Shown piece by piece: positions 48,106 through 60,897 of a stretch of DNA of 64,000 bases. The number at the start of each line of letters is the position of its first letter. Position 1 is the first letter of the stretch. Source of the stretch: Megamerina dolium. Lineage: Eukaryota; Arthropoda; Insecta; Diptera; Megamerinidae. The translations under genes were made by a program, and so were the position numbers. The stretch lies in assembly GCA_963854835.1 (NCBI GenBank), contig OY978526.1, forward strand, positions 27,765,073-27,829,072, in the 5' to 3' direction. Under the pieces are notes generated by a model, which made no database searches, had not been told where the DNA came from, and saw nothing but the letters and a program-made list of their open reading frames with translations.

Positions 48106-49690
48106 GAAGGCTTTCAATTGCTTCTGATTAATTTATTTATTGACTAGATTCATGTTTTCGATTAATAATAAAATAATAAATTATTTACCAACAATTGGAA
48201 TTATATTTTAAGACGTTTTACGTCCACCATGTATGAAAGCTTCTTTAAGGGGTGGGCATAAGGAATGAGAATCTTCAGAAGAAATATTGTACCGAAAAAA
48301 TGGGTGAAAGTCTGAACAAAAGTTCTAAATGAATAATATTATTTGGTGAATATTAATAAGTGAAGATAGGTGGAAAGCATGTTAAGGAGGAAAAAGTAAT
48401 GGAGATCGGTCTTACATTCGCTCTAGAGACAATCGCTTGGCAGCTATGAGAGTATTTGCCAATTTCAACTAGTCGTCTCCCATAAGTGATGAAGTTAGAG
48501 GATAAGTTTATTTGGAATAAATATTGGAGTATGACCCCAAAAGCACCCTGAGAGCAGAGGGAGCGAATTTAACAAAAATATTAATTTTGTAAGGAACCAC
48601 ACTAAGGAATATAGAGAATGAAAAGTATGTTAATAAGCCGGAAATAATGCATTACGTCAACATTATTTTTCCTTCTGGGTATAAACGCTAAACAATCGTA
48701 TTATACAAATATATCTATATGCAGGTATAATCGTATGATAAACTACCCCACTGTTGTTATCCTCCAACTTCCATTTGTTGGTTCTTCTTTAATAGCCGTA
48801 AAATATTTATTAGAAATATATGCGAATGTACTACGGCACAAAAAAACAAAAAACAAAAAAAAAGAATCGTGGATAAAGTGTGGCAGAAATACAAGTGAAT
48901 ATGAATACAATAATCTTGTAGCGTGTGTCGTCAATCCGACATTCAAGTACATTTAATTGAAAGGGTGTTTTATTGTGCTTGTTTATTTACTTACATGGAC
49001 ATATGTCATTATCAACTATATGTGTGTGTGTGTCTTTGAGTGTGTGATGAGATACAAATACTCGTACAATATGTATACTAGTGTGTCACAGCATGAAAAG
49101 CTACTTGATTTTTTGATTACTTAAGTGGTGAAGAACGTATTTTCGTGGTTTACACGAATATCCTGTTACAATTACTGGATGGTGTTGCTGTTGGTGTTGT
49201 TCTTGTATTTGATGATGTTTATCGTAATTGTTATTTGGATGAAAAATACTTTGTTGATGAAATGTATTTTTTTGGGGTGGTTGCTTTCGCAACACAATCA
49301 TATTCTTTCTTCCTTCCGGCGATGTTGTTATACTTTATGTTGTTATTGTGAGTGTTCAATCCTGTACCATTTACATGTGTAGATTGTTAACGATCGATGA
49401 CATTTTTGATTATGTTAAGCATTTGCCAAATGACTTAATCGACAAAAGTTTCATATTACTTATTAATTCTTATGTATGTAAGCTATATGCTAGTAGATGA
49501 AGGATCAATGGTACTCAAATATAGATGTGTGAAAAATAAATTGCTATATTATTGTATTATTGCAATATAATATTTTAATAATAGCTCGCAACGCATACCA
49601 TATTTGTGTTATGCGCACCAGATCAATCAGCGTATTAATCGGTCTTAATTCTTCTCATCAGTTCCAGTGAGTTCCATCCCATTCCGAACT
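48106..49690. other. Gene-free stretch
   Basis: No coding sequence supported; complementary open stretches at 48735-48956 and 49101-49382 overlap on opposite strands without recognisable motifs. Confidence 0.5.
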
Positions 49691-49870
49691 GCAGAGACAT
49701 CACTTTTTCGAACTGCAGTTTGTTACAGAACTCTTGCAGAATCTTAGAAGATTCTTTTCTCCCTGGTCTGGTTTCATTTAGGTACAAGCTTGTTTTAGCA
49801 CTGCATAAAATCTGTGACGCCATTTTTTCGAACTATAGTTTATTGCAGATCCCTTGCAGAATCACATTTA
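49691..49870. repeat. Pair of ~50-bp direct repeats
   Basis: GACATCACTTTTTCGAACTG (about 49695) and GACGCCATTTTTTCGAACTA (about 49812) each begin a related ~50-base segment ending GCAGAATC. The offset is about 118 bp. Origin unknown. Confidence 0.55.
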
Positions 49871-50099
49871 GATGACTGTTCCACGCGCTCTAAAATCACA
49901 CAGGCTATTATACTTACGAGAGTTGACCAATAAGTACTCGCCCTTGAAGATAACTGTGGTTGGCGAGCAAGGTTTAGATCCGACCATATGTCGGACGGCA
50001 CCATACTAAATTTTAAAATGATTTGTAGGTTGATTTCCATTTGGAAGTCAATTGTATTATCGTAAAATGAAAAGGCAATATCGATCCGTAATTTGCTTT

Positions 50100-51170
50100 T
50101 TTTATTTTTGGATGAAGAACGCGAAGAAATAGAAGCGAAGTGGGACTTTCAATTATCTCTACAAATAGTGAAATATGGGTCGACCCAATTGAAACGTGGC
50201 CGTCCATATATTTTTGACGAGAAGCGGCAGACAAATTTGTTTAACCAGGATATTTGTGGCTTGAGAGGAATAAGCGAAGAGGAAGTCTGGCCAAGGCCGG
50301 ACTTCCGTAATGTGGATCGATGTTTCATCCTCCTCCAGACAGAGTCTACACTCCGTGTCAGAGGATAATCGCATTTTGTGGAGGTGGTATTTTAACCAGT
50401 TATGTTCTGAGAGATAGCCGGTTATTAGGCGTTAGTTTGTTCTGCTAAGATTAATTCTGTCAAAAGCTGCATCGAAGCTGATGAGGGTTTTCGCTTGATG
50501 GAGACCTGTCGAATTTGTCAATTGTAATAGGTATTTGTCGTGGTAATATTTTTCTATCATAGCTTTGGCCGATGCCCAGTTTATACCACAGAAGACGAAC
50601 CAGCTCTCTCCAGTTCGTCCGCCACTTCATTGCCCTCAATTCCGTTGTTCCCGGCACCCAATATAATGTGACCTTATTTCGCATGGAGAGTTTTTGTAGG
50701 ATAAGGAAGTATTCGGCGACTAGTTTTGAGGAGATCTCCCATGAGCAAATAAGAATGCGCGCTCCTTTGAGCCTTTTGGTATGTATATGACGTGCAGAAA
50801 GTTCTATGGTATGAATTTCTGTTAGGAAGACAGTTGGCCACGAGCCCATTACAAAAGATATGCGGATATTAGGACCAAGCATACTCGTGGCCAAAATGCA
50901 TAACTACGGACTACGATTTGAAGCCGCATTCACCATATACACCCGATCTGGAACCCCACCAATATTTTCCTGTTCTCGAACATAAAAATTTACCTCGTAG
51001 GAAAAAAGTTTATCACAAACAAGGGAGGTTTTCACCAGAAAGAAAGCATATTTTGATGAGTTTAACTCGGCAAAATCGTTCCTAAGAGGGATACCTAACA
51101 ACGACTTAATCGAGCTTTCCAATGAAACCATTATTTGTTATAGAGACAATGCCTCTTATCAAAACCAGTG
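50100..51170 (-). pseudogene. Non-LTR retrotransposon fragment with RNase H domain
   Basis: Minus strand 50894-50460 reads FLTEIHTIELSARHI, ARILICSWEISSKLVAEYF and VTLYWVPG, then (after a frameshift) GNNGIEGNEVADELERAGSS. This is the C-terminal half of the RNase H domain found in I/Jockey-type elements. Further downstream CRLCLEEDETSIHIT (50300-50350) fits the cysteine/histidine motif that follows. The 51131-50904 frame has no recognised domain. No intact reading frame. Confidence 0.75.
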
Positions 51171-52572
51171 AGTAGTAGGTCGAAAGGGATTTTTGCAAAT
51201 TTTTGTAGACACAAATTCTACGACAATCTTTCGGCAATCCTATATTTAATCCTTCTGAATATTCGTATTCTACAACTTATTTGATTAATTCTGCACAGTG
51301 AGTCAGATTTTATCATTCTATGTCTATCTTCTCTACTACTACGTTACATAAATGGTTATGGTCTCTTTTGGCGAAGCATAAACACTTTCACAAATTCGAA
51401 TCAAATTTTAAATCGATTGAAATCGAGATTGAAAAGTGTTGAGACAATTATGTCAACAATGCATCACAATGCATTCTCTCTCTCACCTATAAAAACCATA
51501 TAAAGACTATACTAAGGTCTATACATACAAGAAGGTGCAACTACGAACACCTCTCGTTACACTATAGTCAAATATTTGCATTGAATCGTCAGCGTGTGAA
51601 ACAATCGAAAAAGCAAAAACATGAAAATTCATTTTATTAAAAGCATCAATAACAACAACAATAACAATAACAAACTATAATAGATTGCACTTGCCTTCTG
51701 CAATAACAAAACAATGATGCATAAACGATGACAGCGAACTTTAACATACAGATGCCTCATATCCTCATCCTGGGAAAATTTGACACGCACATTTACGTGT
51801 GTTTATGTTGTATGAATGGTGTGTGTGTATGTCAGTTGTGAGACTTCAATTGTAATTGTATTTTAATACAATTATGCTTTTACGCCCATCATACAATGGA
51901 GTACAAAACATACATACTCGTACAAAACACCCCCTTGAATATGTTCAATCTCTTATTCACATGCATACAAGCACACACACACACAGAATGAGTGAATATG
52001 ATTGCCTGACAATAAACAGCAATGCATGCGCATGCTGTAACTACGCTGATGAAATATGTCCTGTGTCCTTAATTTCACTTGTTCATTTCAATGATGCCAC
52101 ATTGATGTTGTTGGTTTTACTATTGTCGTTATGGCATTTTTTGGCCAGATTAAAAGATATAAATTCATATTCCCATATTCCCTTGACGCAACGCCACGCT
52201 CATATATATGCATACACGCACACACACACACACAGAAATTCAGCTGCATTTTGTAGTCAAATGACTCTCGTACTACTTACACTACTACTCATAAATACAT
52301 CCCCTAAGGATCGATTACCTTCGCAGTCACCAGAAAAGCAATTCAATTTGAAGGACTTACAAACCAAATGAGAACAAATAATATAACAATAAACTGAAGG
52401 TCGCTGACTGAACTGAAGAGGATAAGACCGGGGACACCGAAATCTTTCTTCTACGACAACATTTTGCCCTAGACTTTTCGTCTTGAAAAAAAAGTAACTC
52501 TTAAATTAGGTGCGTGGAGGTTGGTGATGTGAGTCCACATAATTTTTTAAAAATTGAAATTTATCTTGGTAC
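51171..52572. other. Gene-free stretch; one long but unsupported ORF
   Basis: A 171-codon open frame on the plus strand (51856-52371) is the longest here, but it is built partly on CA microsatellites (His-Thr runs) and has no domain I recognise. It is not called as a gene. Confidence 0.45.
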
Positions 52573-53412
52573 TGGAATATTATCTTCGACGAGAGTCACG
52601 TCGAATGGGTCTTACTGTGAACGAGGGCAAGACAAAGTACCTAATGTCTACAAACAAAGAGACCCGACTCCTTGGACAACACGTCACTGTTGACAATTAC
52701 ACCTTCGAGGTGGTGAAGGACTTCCTCTATCTTAGAACCATCATCAACAACTGTAATGACGCCAGCCTGGAGGATAACTCTTGCTAACAGGTGTTACTTT
52801 GGGTTGAGTAAGCAATTGAGTAGTAGAGCCCTCTCTCGAAGATCGAAAATCACACTCTACAAGTCCCTCATTATTCCTGTCCTAACAAATGGCGCAGAAG
52901 CCTGGACAATTTTCACCATGGATGAGAGAAAGCGTTTAGTTTTCGAGAGAAAAGTTCTACGCAGGATCTTCGGACCTATTTGCGTTGATTGTGAGAATCG
53001 AATGAGGTACAACGATGAGCTGTATGAACTGTACGCTGACATTGACATAGTCAGGCTAATCAAAATCCAGCGGCTACGCTGGCTCGGTCATGTGGATCTT
53101 CGGACCTATTTGCGTTGATTGTGAGTATCGAATAAGGTACAACGATGAGCTGTATGAGCTGTTAGCTGACATTGACTAGGTCATATCGAGCGAATGGAAG
53201 AAGACGTTCCAGCGAAGAAGGTATTTAATTCAGCAACCGCTGGAGGACACAGAAGAAGGAGAAAACCAAATCTCCGTTGGAATGACCAAGTGTTGGGTAA
53301 CCTGGCGGCGCTTGTAATATCCAATTGGCGCCAGCAAGCGAAGAACAGAGAAGACTGGCGCCGCATTATATGTTCGGCCTAAATCGTTCATCGGTTGTTA
53401 TGGTCACATAAG
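52573..53412 (+). mobile_element. RTE-clade copy with internal 130-bp tandem duplication
   Basis: Plus-strand C-terminal part of the RTE family: RRESRRMGLTVNEGKTKYLM, TLANRCYFGLSKQLSSRALS, VFERKVLRRIFGPICVD and RLRWLGHVD, then a second GPICVD-type stretch, AGGHRRRRKPNLRWNDQVLG and SNWRQQAKNREDWRR. It ends GGTCACATAAG plus an AAG-rich tail. Units at 52964-53093 and from 53094 are a direct duplication; the second unit has a 40-bp deletion. Several lesions. Confidence 0.85.
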
Positions 53413-53568
53413 AAGAAAAAGAACTGGAATATTTCGTAACTATGAATAATAGAAAAAATAAAAAATTTAATTTTGTTTCATAGACGGAAATTAAATAAGG
53501 AAATTTTTCAAAAAATATGTCGGTTGCATGAGATTTCATCATAATGCACTCAGCTTTCGATAGATATT

Positions 53569-53785
53569 TTAGCTTAACGATTCGAGCATTGGACTGATGT
53601 GTATAAGACCGCTGATTCCACTTCTGGTTCAACAAAAAAAAAAAAACAAAAGTAAAAATTTGTGTTGTCACAAGAGTTCTGGCGTTCAGAATCGGCTAAT
53701 ATAGACGGGTCTCTTACAATGCTATCAAAGTTTAATATTCAAACCAATACTGGAAGATAAGCTTGGCATCGGAAGTCGAAGCCAA
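53569..53785 (+). mobile_element. tRNA-headed SINE copy 9, diverged and partial
   Basis: The head is strongly altered (TTTAGCTTAACGATTCGAGC, TCTGGTTCAAC). The body is recognisable from TTGTCACAAGAGTTCTGGCG onward (AATCGGCTAATATAGACGGG, AATACTGGAAGATAAGCTTG). A poly-A interruption lies at about 53634-53646. Confidence 0.6.
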
Positions 53786-55811
53786 TAATGCTATGGTATG
53801 AAACCTCAACTGGAATCCCTGCCGAGGTGCCGATTTTGCTAATCATTGAAATTTGTAGTACAGTGTCATTTGATGTGAAGATTTTTGATTTCGGATTTTT
53901 CTTCTTCTTCTTCCTTTTCAAAACTTGTCATTTTATTGGCAATCGTAAAATATTGCATGCAACTACCTACGACTATGTCTGATATGGTATAGTGTCTCAC
54001 TGCTGCTGTGGCAACATGTTCATCACAATCATAAAATTAAATTTTATAGTACGCATATGATTATACTACAACATCAAAACGGTAACGGCAAAAACGGATA
54101 TAAAAGTTTTGTTTATGTCATGTATTATATATCGTTTGACCAACAATTGATGGCAGTTCATCAACATTTAAAAGAGAAGAAATTAAATAGGTATAAAGTA
54201 CGTGAATAGTAAGAAAAATAAAAATATATATAACAAAAAAACAATGAATAAAGAAAGAATGTTGTGCAAAATGTTTACATGTAGACGCAGGTGTATATAT
54301 GGACTAGTTGGTAGTAGTAGTAATAGTATTGGTGTTCGTGGTAGTAAATTCTAACATACTTAATAACATGAAAAGTAACTAATTAACTTAAAGATAATTT
54401 TGTGAATGCATATCCACCACCATCATCAGAAGGATGATGTTATTCTTCTAATATACGCCTTTGCTCACGCCGCATCCCCATACGCTAATAGTTACAAGCA
54501 GGTAGGTACATACATTACGCATTGACACGGTTTACTGTTTTATTCCACTAACATTTTCCCGGTTTTTCTGTTCTTTTTTTGCTCATTGCCATTGTTGTTG
54601 CCTTTTTGATAAATGTAATTGTTTTCTTGTTACAACTTGTCCTCTATGGTTGGCGAGGGATATGACGCGTGCAATGTGGCAAGTGATTGCAAACGGGTGG
54701 TAAGTATTCGTTAAACCAACAACATTGTTATCACATAAAAATTGCAGCATTCATCATAAATGGGCAATTATCCTTGCAATAGTGGATCATTTCATATTTG
54801 CCATTGTTCTTATTGTTCTTATTATTGTACAATATTTTGTGGCACAAGAAGAACAACCAGTCAGTGTAGAAAAGATGGAAGAGAAAAAGCAGACAATATC
54901 CAATACTCACTCATAATAATATTAATTGAGTCATTCAATGTGTTTATAAATATTTAATAAATTACTTGAGCTCCCCGCACTTCGATCAATGCGAAGTGCT
55001 TGGTTACTGGATTTGGGCGTAAGTGGGTTGCATTGCGCATTGTTCGAGCTTAATGAAAATAAGAAATCATAATTAAAATAAAACAGCAATATGTATTGTG
55101 AGTGTACATATTCATCAAGTTATGGATGTATGGGAGTGTTAGTATGGATTATATATGTAATTGTAGCAAGGGAGGAAGTACGGCATTTGGATTAGGTAAT
55201 CTAATATGGCTGCATTTTTAAACTACCCATCTATCATTAACTAGCGTTAAGTTGAGTAAGTAAAGCACATCTCTTGTTGTGTAAAATGCCTAGATAAAAA
55301 TTATAAAAATTATAAAAATAAATCCCTCAACAAATACAGTGGAACTCTAAGAGTGGAAAGCAATATCTTCAACCGAATCATCTGTAATTTTCAATAAGCG
55401 ATATATTTATTGATTAATTCTTTGTTGTGCCATAGTATCTAATGAAATATTTATGAATACATTACATATATAATGTAGGCAAATGTATCAAGCAATTTAT
55501 CGAGTTGATACAATTATTCGAACACGTATATGCCTACTGTTACCACCATAATAGCTTTTTGAGAATTTATACTAGTATTCTACAATTATTGTTGCTATTT
55601 TTATTTATTTATAATTTTTTTGTACATTTTTTAGCACTCTTTTTGCTTGGTTCTTAACAATAAGAAGTACATGTTAATACAATGTACTCATAATTCATAA
55701 ACGTTCACTTTCATATGCTGTTCATATCATAAATAAATATTCCTAAGTACATCCTTTCACAATTACAATATTATTTGATCATTATCATCATTTTAATAAT
55801 ATCTAACATAA
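53786..55811. other. Gene-free stretch 3' of Crz
   Basis: No supported coding sequence. Candidate poly(A) signals for Crz on the minus strand (AATAAA, plus-strand TTTATT) occur near 55600-55610, about 200 bases after its stop. A short frame at 54725-54916 has hydrophobic residues but no recognised family. Confidence 0.5.
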
Positions 55812-56332
55812 TCATTCATTGGTTCGTTCACCGCGAGCATTCAATTCTTCAAACAATTCATTTGATTGATGACGATGGGTACCAAATAAATTGTTGTTGT
55901 TGCTGTTTCCGTTGGTATTGCCATTACTACTGATGGCTGGGTTTAAGGCTGGAGTATTGAAGACGGCATTATATGCGGCGGTTCGTAAATATAAAGGATT
56001 ACGTATAAAATGTTGTAATTCCAGCAGGCATCTATTCATAAATAAACAATGTAGAATAAAATAAAAATATATAACTTTAATAAATTGCCTTTTCATCCAT
56101 TCTCACTTTCTTACTTTTCTAATTTGCGCTCACTATCATTTAAATCAAACACATCTGGTAAAATATTCTGACTGGCACTATTATTGCCCTCATCATCGCC
56201 ATGATGAGAATGTATTATGCCCAACGCAGAACGTTTACCATTTGTCCAACCACGTGAATATTGAAAAGTTTGCGACATTGCCAATGAGAGTGTAACAAGT
56301 AATACTAACGATAGCAACATAAAGCGTAACAT
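55812..56332 (-). CDS. Crz: Corazonin preprohormone
   Basis: Two coding exons: 56332-56115 and 56031-55812, joined across an 83-bp intron (GTAAGA donor, TGAATAG acceptor) in phase 2, giving 145 residues. Residues 1-20 form a signal peptide. Residues 21-31 are QTFQYSRGWTN, followed by GKR, so cleavage at KR and amidation by the Gly give mature corazonin with the arthropod-typical [Arg7] sequence. The remaining ~110 residues are the corazonin-associated propeptide, including the conserved-type segments ERKLEKCLLELQ and HRHQSNELFEELNARGE. Corazonin is a secreted neurohormone acting through a GnRH/AKH-related receptor, linked in insects to stress and ecdysis behaviour. The Met at 56332 is chosen because the signal peptide follows directly and TATTGCAG, a splice acceptor, ends 8 bases upstream. 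No lesion is seen; length is close to the Drosophila precursor (about 154). Confidence 0.97.
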
Positions 56333-56342
56333 GTTGCAATCT
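56333..56342 (-). other. 5' UTR start of Crz exon 2 with splice acceptor
   Basis: On the minus strand TTTTTTTATTGCAG ends at 56341, followed by ATTGCAAC and the start codon. A pyrimidine-rich acceptor 8 bases before the ATG implies a non-coding first exon further right. The promoter could not be located. Confidence 0.7.
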
Positions 56343-57041
56343 GCAATAAAAAAACAGTTATTTGTTAAAATTTATAAATTGAATAAAAATATAAAAAAGC
56401 ATCATCTAGTTGTCAAATTCAAATAGTACTGTTTGTTGTGGTTGTGGTCTTTACTAACAAAAATATTGTAAGCGGAGATACAATCCAATTTTCTTAATTA
56501 TTCACTCTTCGGTAGCACTGTCCCGATATCCCGAAAATTTTGAAATATCGATTAATTTCGAGCTTTCGAGATCTATTTAAGGCAATAATGAATATATTTT
56601 TGAAAACTTCTTCAATTATATTAGCAGCTCGTAAAAAATAATAGAAGGTATTATTCTGATAATACAAATAAAAATATATACAACACTTGTATAAATGTAC
56701 ATAACAATAAATACGAATAAATAAAAAAATTTCCGACCAGCTTTTATAAGTATTTAAACACTTTTCGAGAAAAATAGTTAATAGAGAGAAAAATGTCAAT
56801 ACGAGTAGAGATAATTAACTTAAATGACTGGTGAAGAAGCATGCAATTTTATCTATGGCAACAATTTAGATATTTACACTATTCGCAGAATTCAAATGCA
56901 ATAAATTAAAATAAATACTTTGAAATGAATTTTGCAGCATTTTATCTTTTTCAAAAGAGTACTTTCAAATAGCGAAAAAGTAGTTAATTCGCTCCAAATT
57001 TAACAAAAAAAATATATATATTTATAATAATAATAAATAAA

Positions 57042-57225
57042 TAAATGGCACTTGTAAGGCCTTAAGGTCTCTTTGGACGAGATTTTCTTCCAGTACTGTT
57101 GTGCGTGTTAAATTTTGGACAGTAGTAGAAGGAGCCTACTTATTTAAGTCGATTCCAAACGGTAGAACCCCTTTTCTTTTAGTTCTTTTAGAAGATTTCC
57201 ATGGCAGATTGTCACTGCCAAATGT
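57042..57225 (-). mobile_element. tRNA-headed SINE copy 8, partial
   Basis: Minus-strand body only: AATGGCACTTGTAAGGCC, TTCTTCCAGTACTGTTGTGC and GTTAAATTTTGGACAG, ending near TGGCAGATTGTCACTGCC. The head is missing. It lies about 700 bp upstream of the Crz start codon. Confidence 0.75.
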
Positions 57226-58689
57226 AATGAATCAACACTATCATAACTCTGTGAGTAGCTTACTGATTCGCATTCATTTTGTGACAATCTGTGAGACGAT
57301 TTTGCTCTCTTCTTTACTATCTCATATGATAATTTTCTATTGAAAACAACAACATAACAGGCACAGAGTTTATTTTTTGGCAGTATAACAAAACATTAGG
57401 AGCCGAAAAAATATAAAAACGAAATACCTTGATAGGGCAGATACAGCTCATTCTCAGAAAAAAAATAATTATTTGTAAAAAACGTTACAAGCAAATATTT
57501 GAAAGTGTAAATTTTCAGCTTTTAGAACGCTATCATCGAATTATAACTATCTCAGAAGTTATCTAATTTTTTCCAACTCTAACTGAATTTAAAGAAATGA
57601 AAAATTATTAGTAATATTACTTATATTGTAATTTTATGTTTTATTAATCACTTGTACTTTCCCATATTATTTTGATTGCTATTTGATTGTTTTTATTTAA
57701 ATTATAAATAAAAATTGAAAAACTTTTCGAAAATCAATTTCAATTAAAATTTTTCATCATTCTTAAAGAATTTTAAAACATATTATAATTTCGCAATTGA
57801 AAACCGTCGCCCCGTGATTGCCAGTGATAAGTTTAAAAATTGCCAGGATTAAGGATGGCATCCCTAATACTAATATTATTCTGGCATTCATTTTTTTTTT
57901 TTTTTGCCTTTAGGTGCAGATTATATTATTTGGTTATATTATTTTCTTTAAATTAAGTTAATCGATAATATTGACGATTTAAATCAGATAATTTTTTAAT
58001 ACCAAAATAAAATCCAACTGGTTTCTGCGTTCTATTTACACTTTGCAATTATTTTATATAAACTCTACACAAGTGTTGCACGTTTAGATTGGTAAAAACT
58101 GAATGAATTAACCAGGATAAAATGCTGACTTTATATACGTTCCATTTCTAGAAGATAAGATACTTCTCATTGCAGGAATTACAACAAGTTTTCCTATAAA
58201 AAGGATAACACTAACGCTTATATGTACATATATGTATGTACACATGTATATAAACCCCTAATAAATTTGTATACATGTATATATATATACATCATATAGT
58301 TTATACACATGTGTCCGTGAACATTACTATGCCGATGGGTATATCACTGTACGTAGTAGTTAAGTACGATTATTAGAATCCAATTGTTTTTTGGCATTAT
58401 AAATAATTTTGCTATTGTATGAATATTTTCTTACCCAGCATTTAATAAACCTACGCATACATATGCGTGCATACTGCAAAACAAAGTGTAAAACATACAT
58501 ATTACATCCTCTTGCAGACACACATGAGTCTAAACAAATTGAATGCATTTCTTAATTATGTTAAAATTACTAGGTATTTAAATGTAATTTCAATGGTGGC
58601 TGATTAACTATTGATGTGAGTCTGTTATTAAAATTTGTCTATTATGTTCTATTTATATTTTGTCTTTGTTTTATAATCAATATACATAT
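57226..58689. other. Gene-free stretch upstream of Crz
   Basis: No coding sequence. It probably contains Crz control sequences and its non-coding first exon, but I see no distinctive element. Confidence 0.45.
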
Positions 58690-59480
58690 ACGAGGTAGGT
58701 CAAAAAGTTCCTGGAAATTGAAGTAAGGAACAATCTTTTTGGCAAAAAAAAGACCTTTAGTTTGTGAAGAAGGGTTTTTAAAAGAACGCACACGAATTTT
58801 CAGACAGAGTCGTCAAACAGTTTTGTTGTGACATCCATTTGAAACAGACATTGAAAAGGCGATCCGCAAGATGAGTGCCGCAATTCCTCACAATGGATAA
58901 CAAACACATGCAATCAGTTGACAACTTCAAAGGAGTATTTGGCATGTTCAATCGCAATTCGAATGAGTTTTGTGCCGTTTCGTAAGCATAGATGAAACAT
59001 GCATTCATCAGGATACAGCAGAGATTAAGGAGCAGTCGAGACAGTAAAATTTTCGTGGTGAATCGAAGTCGTAGTAGGTCGCGGTCTTTCTTTTTTGGGA
59101 TGCTCGCTGTATCACTTACATAGATTACCCTGAAAAAGGAAAAATGATCAGCGGGCCATATGATGCCGGGCTTTCTGATTAATTCAACGCCGATTTGAAG
59201 CCAAAATCGACCACATACGGTGAGGAGAAAATTTCTTTTACCATCAGGACAACGAGTCATCGCAAAAGTTAGCACTAGCAATGGCAAAATGGCATAATTT
59301 ATATTACGATTAACTTCCCCACCTAACATATTCTCTAGATTTAGGTCCTCGGACTATTTCCTGTCTTTAAACACGAAGAAATGGCTATGCGGTAAAATAT
59401 TGAACGTACGCTTATTTTTATGGTCTCGACCAATCGTATTTCTTAGAGGCTGTACAAAAATATCCGATACGTTTGACCAG
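58690..59480 (+). pseudogene. Irritans-like mariner remnant
   Basis: Begins with TACGAGGTAGGTCAAAAAGT, a likely terminal repeat. Plus frames give NRNSNEF(V)-type and DETCIHQDTAEIKEQSRQ-like (58990-59045), a LGCSLYHLHRLP-like block, KISFYHQDNESSQKLALA (59228-59275) and SLDLGPSDYFLSLNTKKW (59332-59390), in mariner order. The closest relative in the window is the split remnant at 10440. Multiple stops and frameshifts; the right end was not found. Confidence 0.75.
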
Positions 59481-59649
59481 GTGTATCGAGTTGGGCCCAT
59501 GCTGAAAAATGGAACATTCTTTATTTACATTTTCTAAGACTTATTGATTCACCCTCATAATCGTCCCAATTTTCAATTACTTTCGCAATATTTTTAGCAT
59601 GCTAGAGATTAATTGATTAATTTTTTTAAATCCACAATTTTCCATTGTA

Positions 59650-60617
59650 CCTAGTCAAGTCATAAATATTGGTACACGGAAAAATCGACGCCAAATGAAA
59701 ACGAATTAATATTTATCAAAACTGTTTTTTTTTTTCTTTTTATTGGGTTATTCAATGGCTACAAATTTTAGAACAACTTATTCGAAATGACTTTCATTTG
59801 CCTTCCAGCACGACTTGAACGTTCTGGCCACTCATCGATCGCGAGACGCACTTCATGCATGGGGAAATTGTCCACTCTGCACGGACAAGGGGTCGCTTCA
59901 ATGACTCAATATTTGGATGTCGAGTAGAGCAAACCATGCCCTCTAATAAGGACCACAACTTGTGATCCAACGGGTTGAGGTCTGAACTATCAGCTGGCCA
60001 ATCATCCGTTGATATGAACAGTTGAGTCGTTTTTGCCTTGTGAGCTGGAGCAGAGGCTTCTTTGGATCCTCGGGATGAGTTGGGATGCTTCTCTGGATGA
60101 CCGAGCAAACACACGATCGTTCTGTTGATTCTTTTACGGTGAAGATTTACTCGTCAGTAAACAGAATTTATCAGTGAGCGTAGCGTTTTCCCTCCAATGC
60201 GGCCGTGAGCAGGTGTCCAGTGTGTCACTTGCACGCGCTGAGTCCCAAATCTTCATGAACATAGATATTTGCGAAATTTGCATTTCCCGCAACACGGTAG
60301 GATCTTTGACGATCTCGTACTCCACCAGTATTCTTAAACAACTTCACAGCACGATACACAAAATTGCTAGTGATTCCAAGCGGTCGCAACGTCCGAAGAT
60401 ATCGCCTGTTCCCATGTTGCATTTTAGTAGGCGAACTACAATAAAACGATTTTCGATGTCGCCATATTCCATGATCATAATCAATTAATGCCAACAACTT
60501 TTTATATGGCAATGAAGCATAAATGTCAAATCGCAATCAAGATGAAATGAATGCGCCCAATATTGCATTCGTAATGAATGCGTTTAGTTGTGTACCAATA
60601 TTTATGAATTGACTAGG
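59650..60617 (-). pseudogene. Tc1-like element, 968 bp, with TIRs
   Basis: The ends carry CCTAGTCAAGTCATAAATAT and its inverted partner over 28 bases with one mismatch (59650-59677, 60590-60617), flanked by TA on both sides. Minus frames give an N-terminal helix-turn-helix (SPTKMQHGNRRYLRTLRPLG, FVYRAVKLFKNTGGVRDRQR), EDLGLSACK, then RHTGHLL-like, and near the end PAHKAKTTQ, WPADSSDLNPLDHKLWSLLE and HPNIESLKRPLVRAEW. This is the order of Tc1-type transposases. Much of the middle is deleted and frames are broken. Confidence 0.87.
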
Positions 60618-60897
60618 TACCAAAAGATTCTCAATAGAAAGAGGGGCCTAGGTATGAACTCGCGACTCTTGTACAGCAGACCAACGGTTTGTCCCTCTGT
60701 GAGCTATAACCTCAAGAAGTAGTTTGACTTGTATATAATTGGAAGATTACCGATTTATAGGATTTATGCTTTTAGATTTTCGACTTTATAACAGGATTCA
60801 TAAACAAACAAAAACAAAGTTAAAAGTTTTGAATGTTAAAGTGCAACATCCTGCATAATATGTATAGAAAAAGCCAGACCATTTGCAATAAAAAAAT
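60618..60897. other. Short intergenic stretch with tRNA-like scrap
   Basis: Minus strand 60715-60645 contains TATAGCTCACAGAGGGACAA and CGCGAGTTCATACC, loosely like a polymerase III A and B box. It is not a functional tRNA: no acceptor stem can be drawn. Confidence 0.35.

Noticed and set aside
51856..52371. 171-codon plus-strand open frame
   Set aside because: Built over two CA microsatellites giving His-Thr runs; no recognised motif, no splice context, and no similarity to a family I know.
54725..54916. 63-codon hydrophobic small protein
   Set aside because: Length is within chance expectation for AT-rich sequence; no signal-peptide pattern or recognised family.
60645..60715. tRNA or SINE head on the minus strand
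   Set aside because: Only loose box similarity, the B box lacks one base, and there is no body or tail shared with other sequences in the window.
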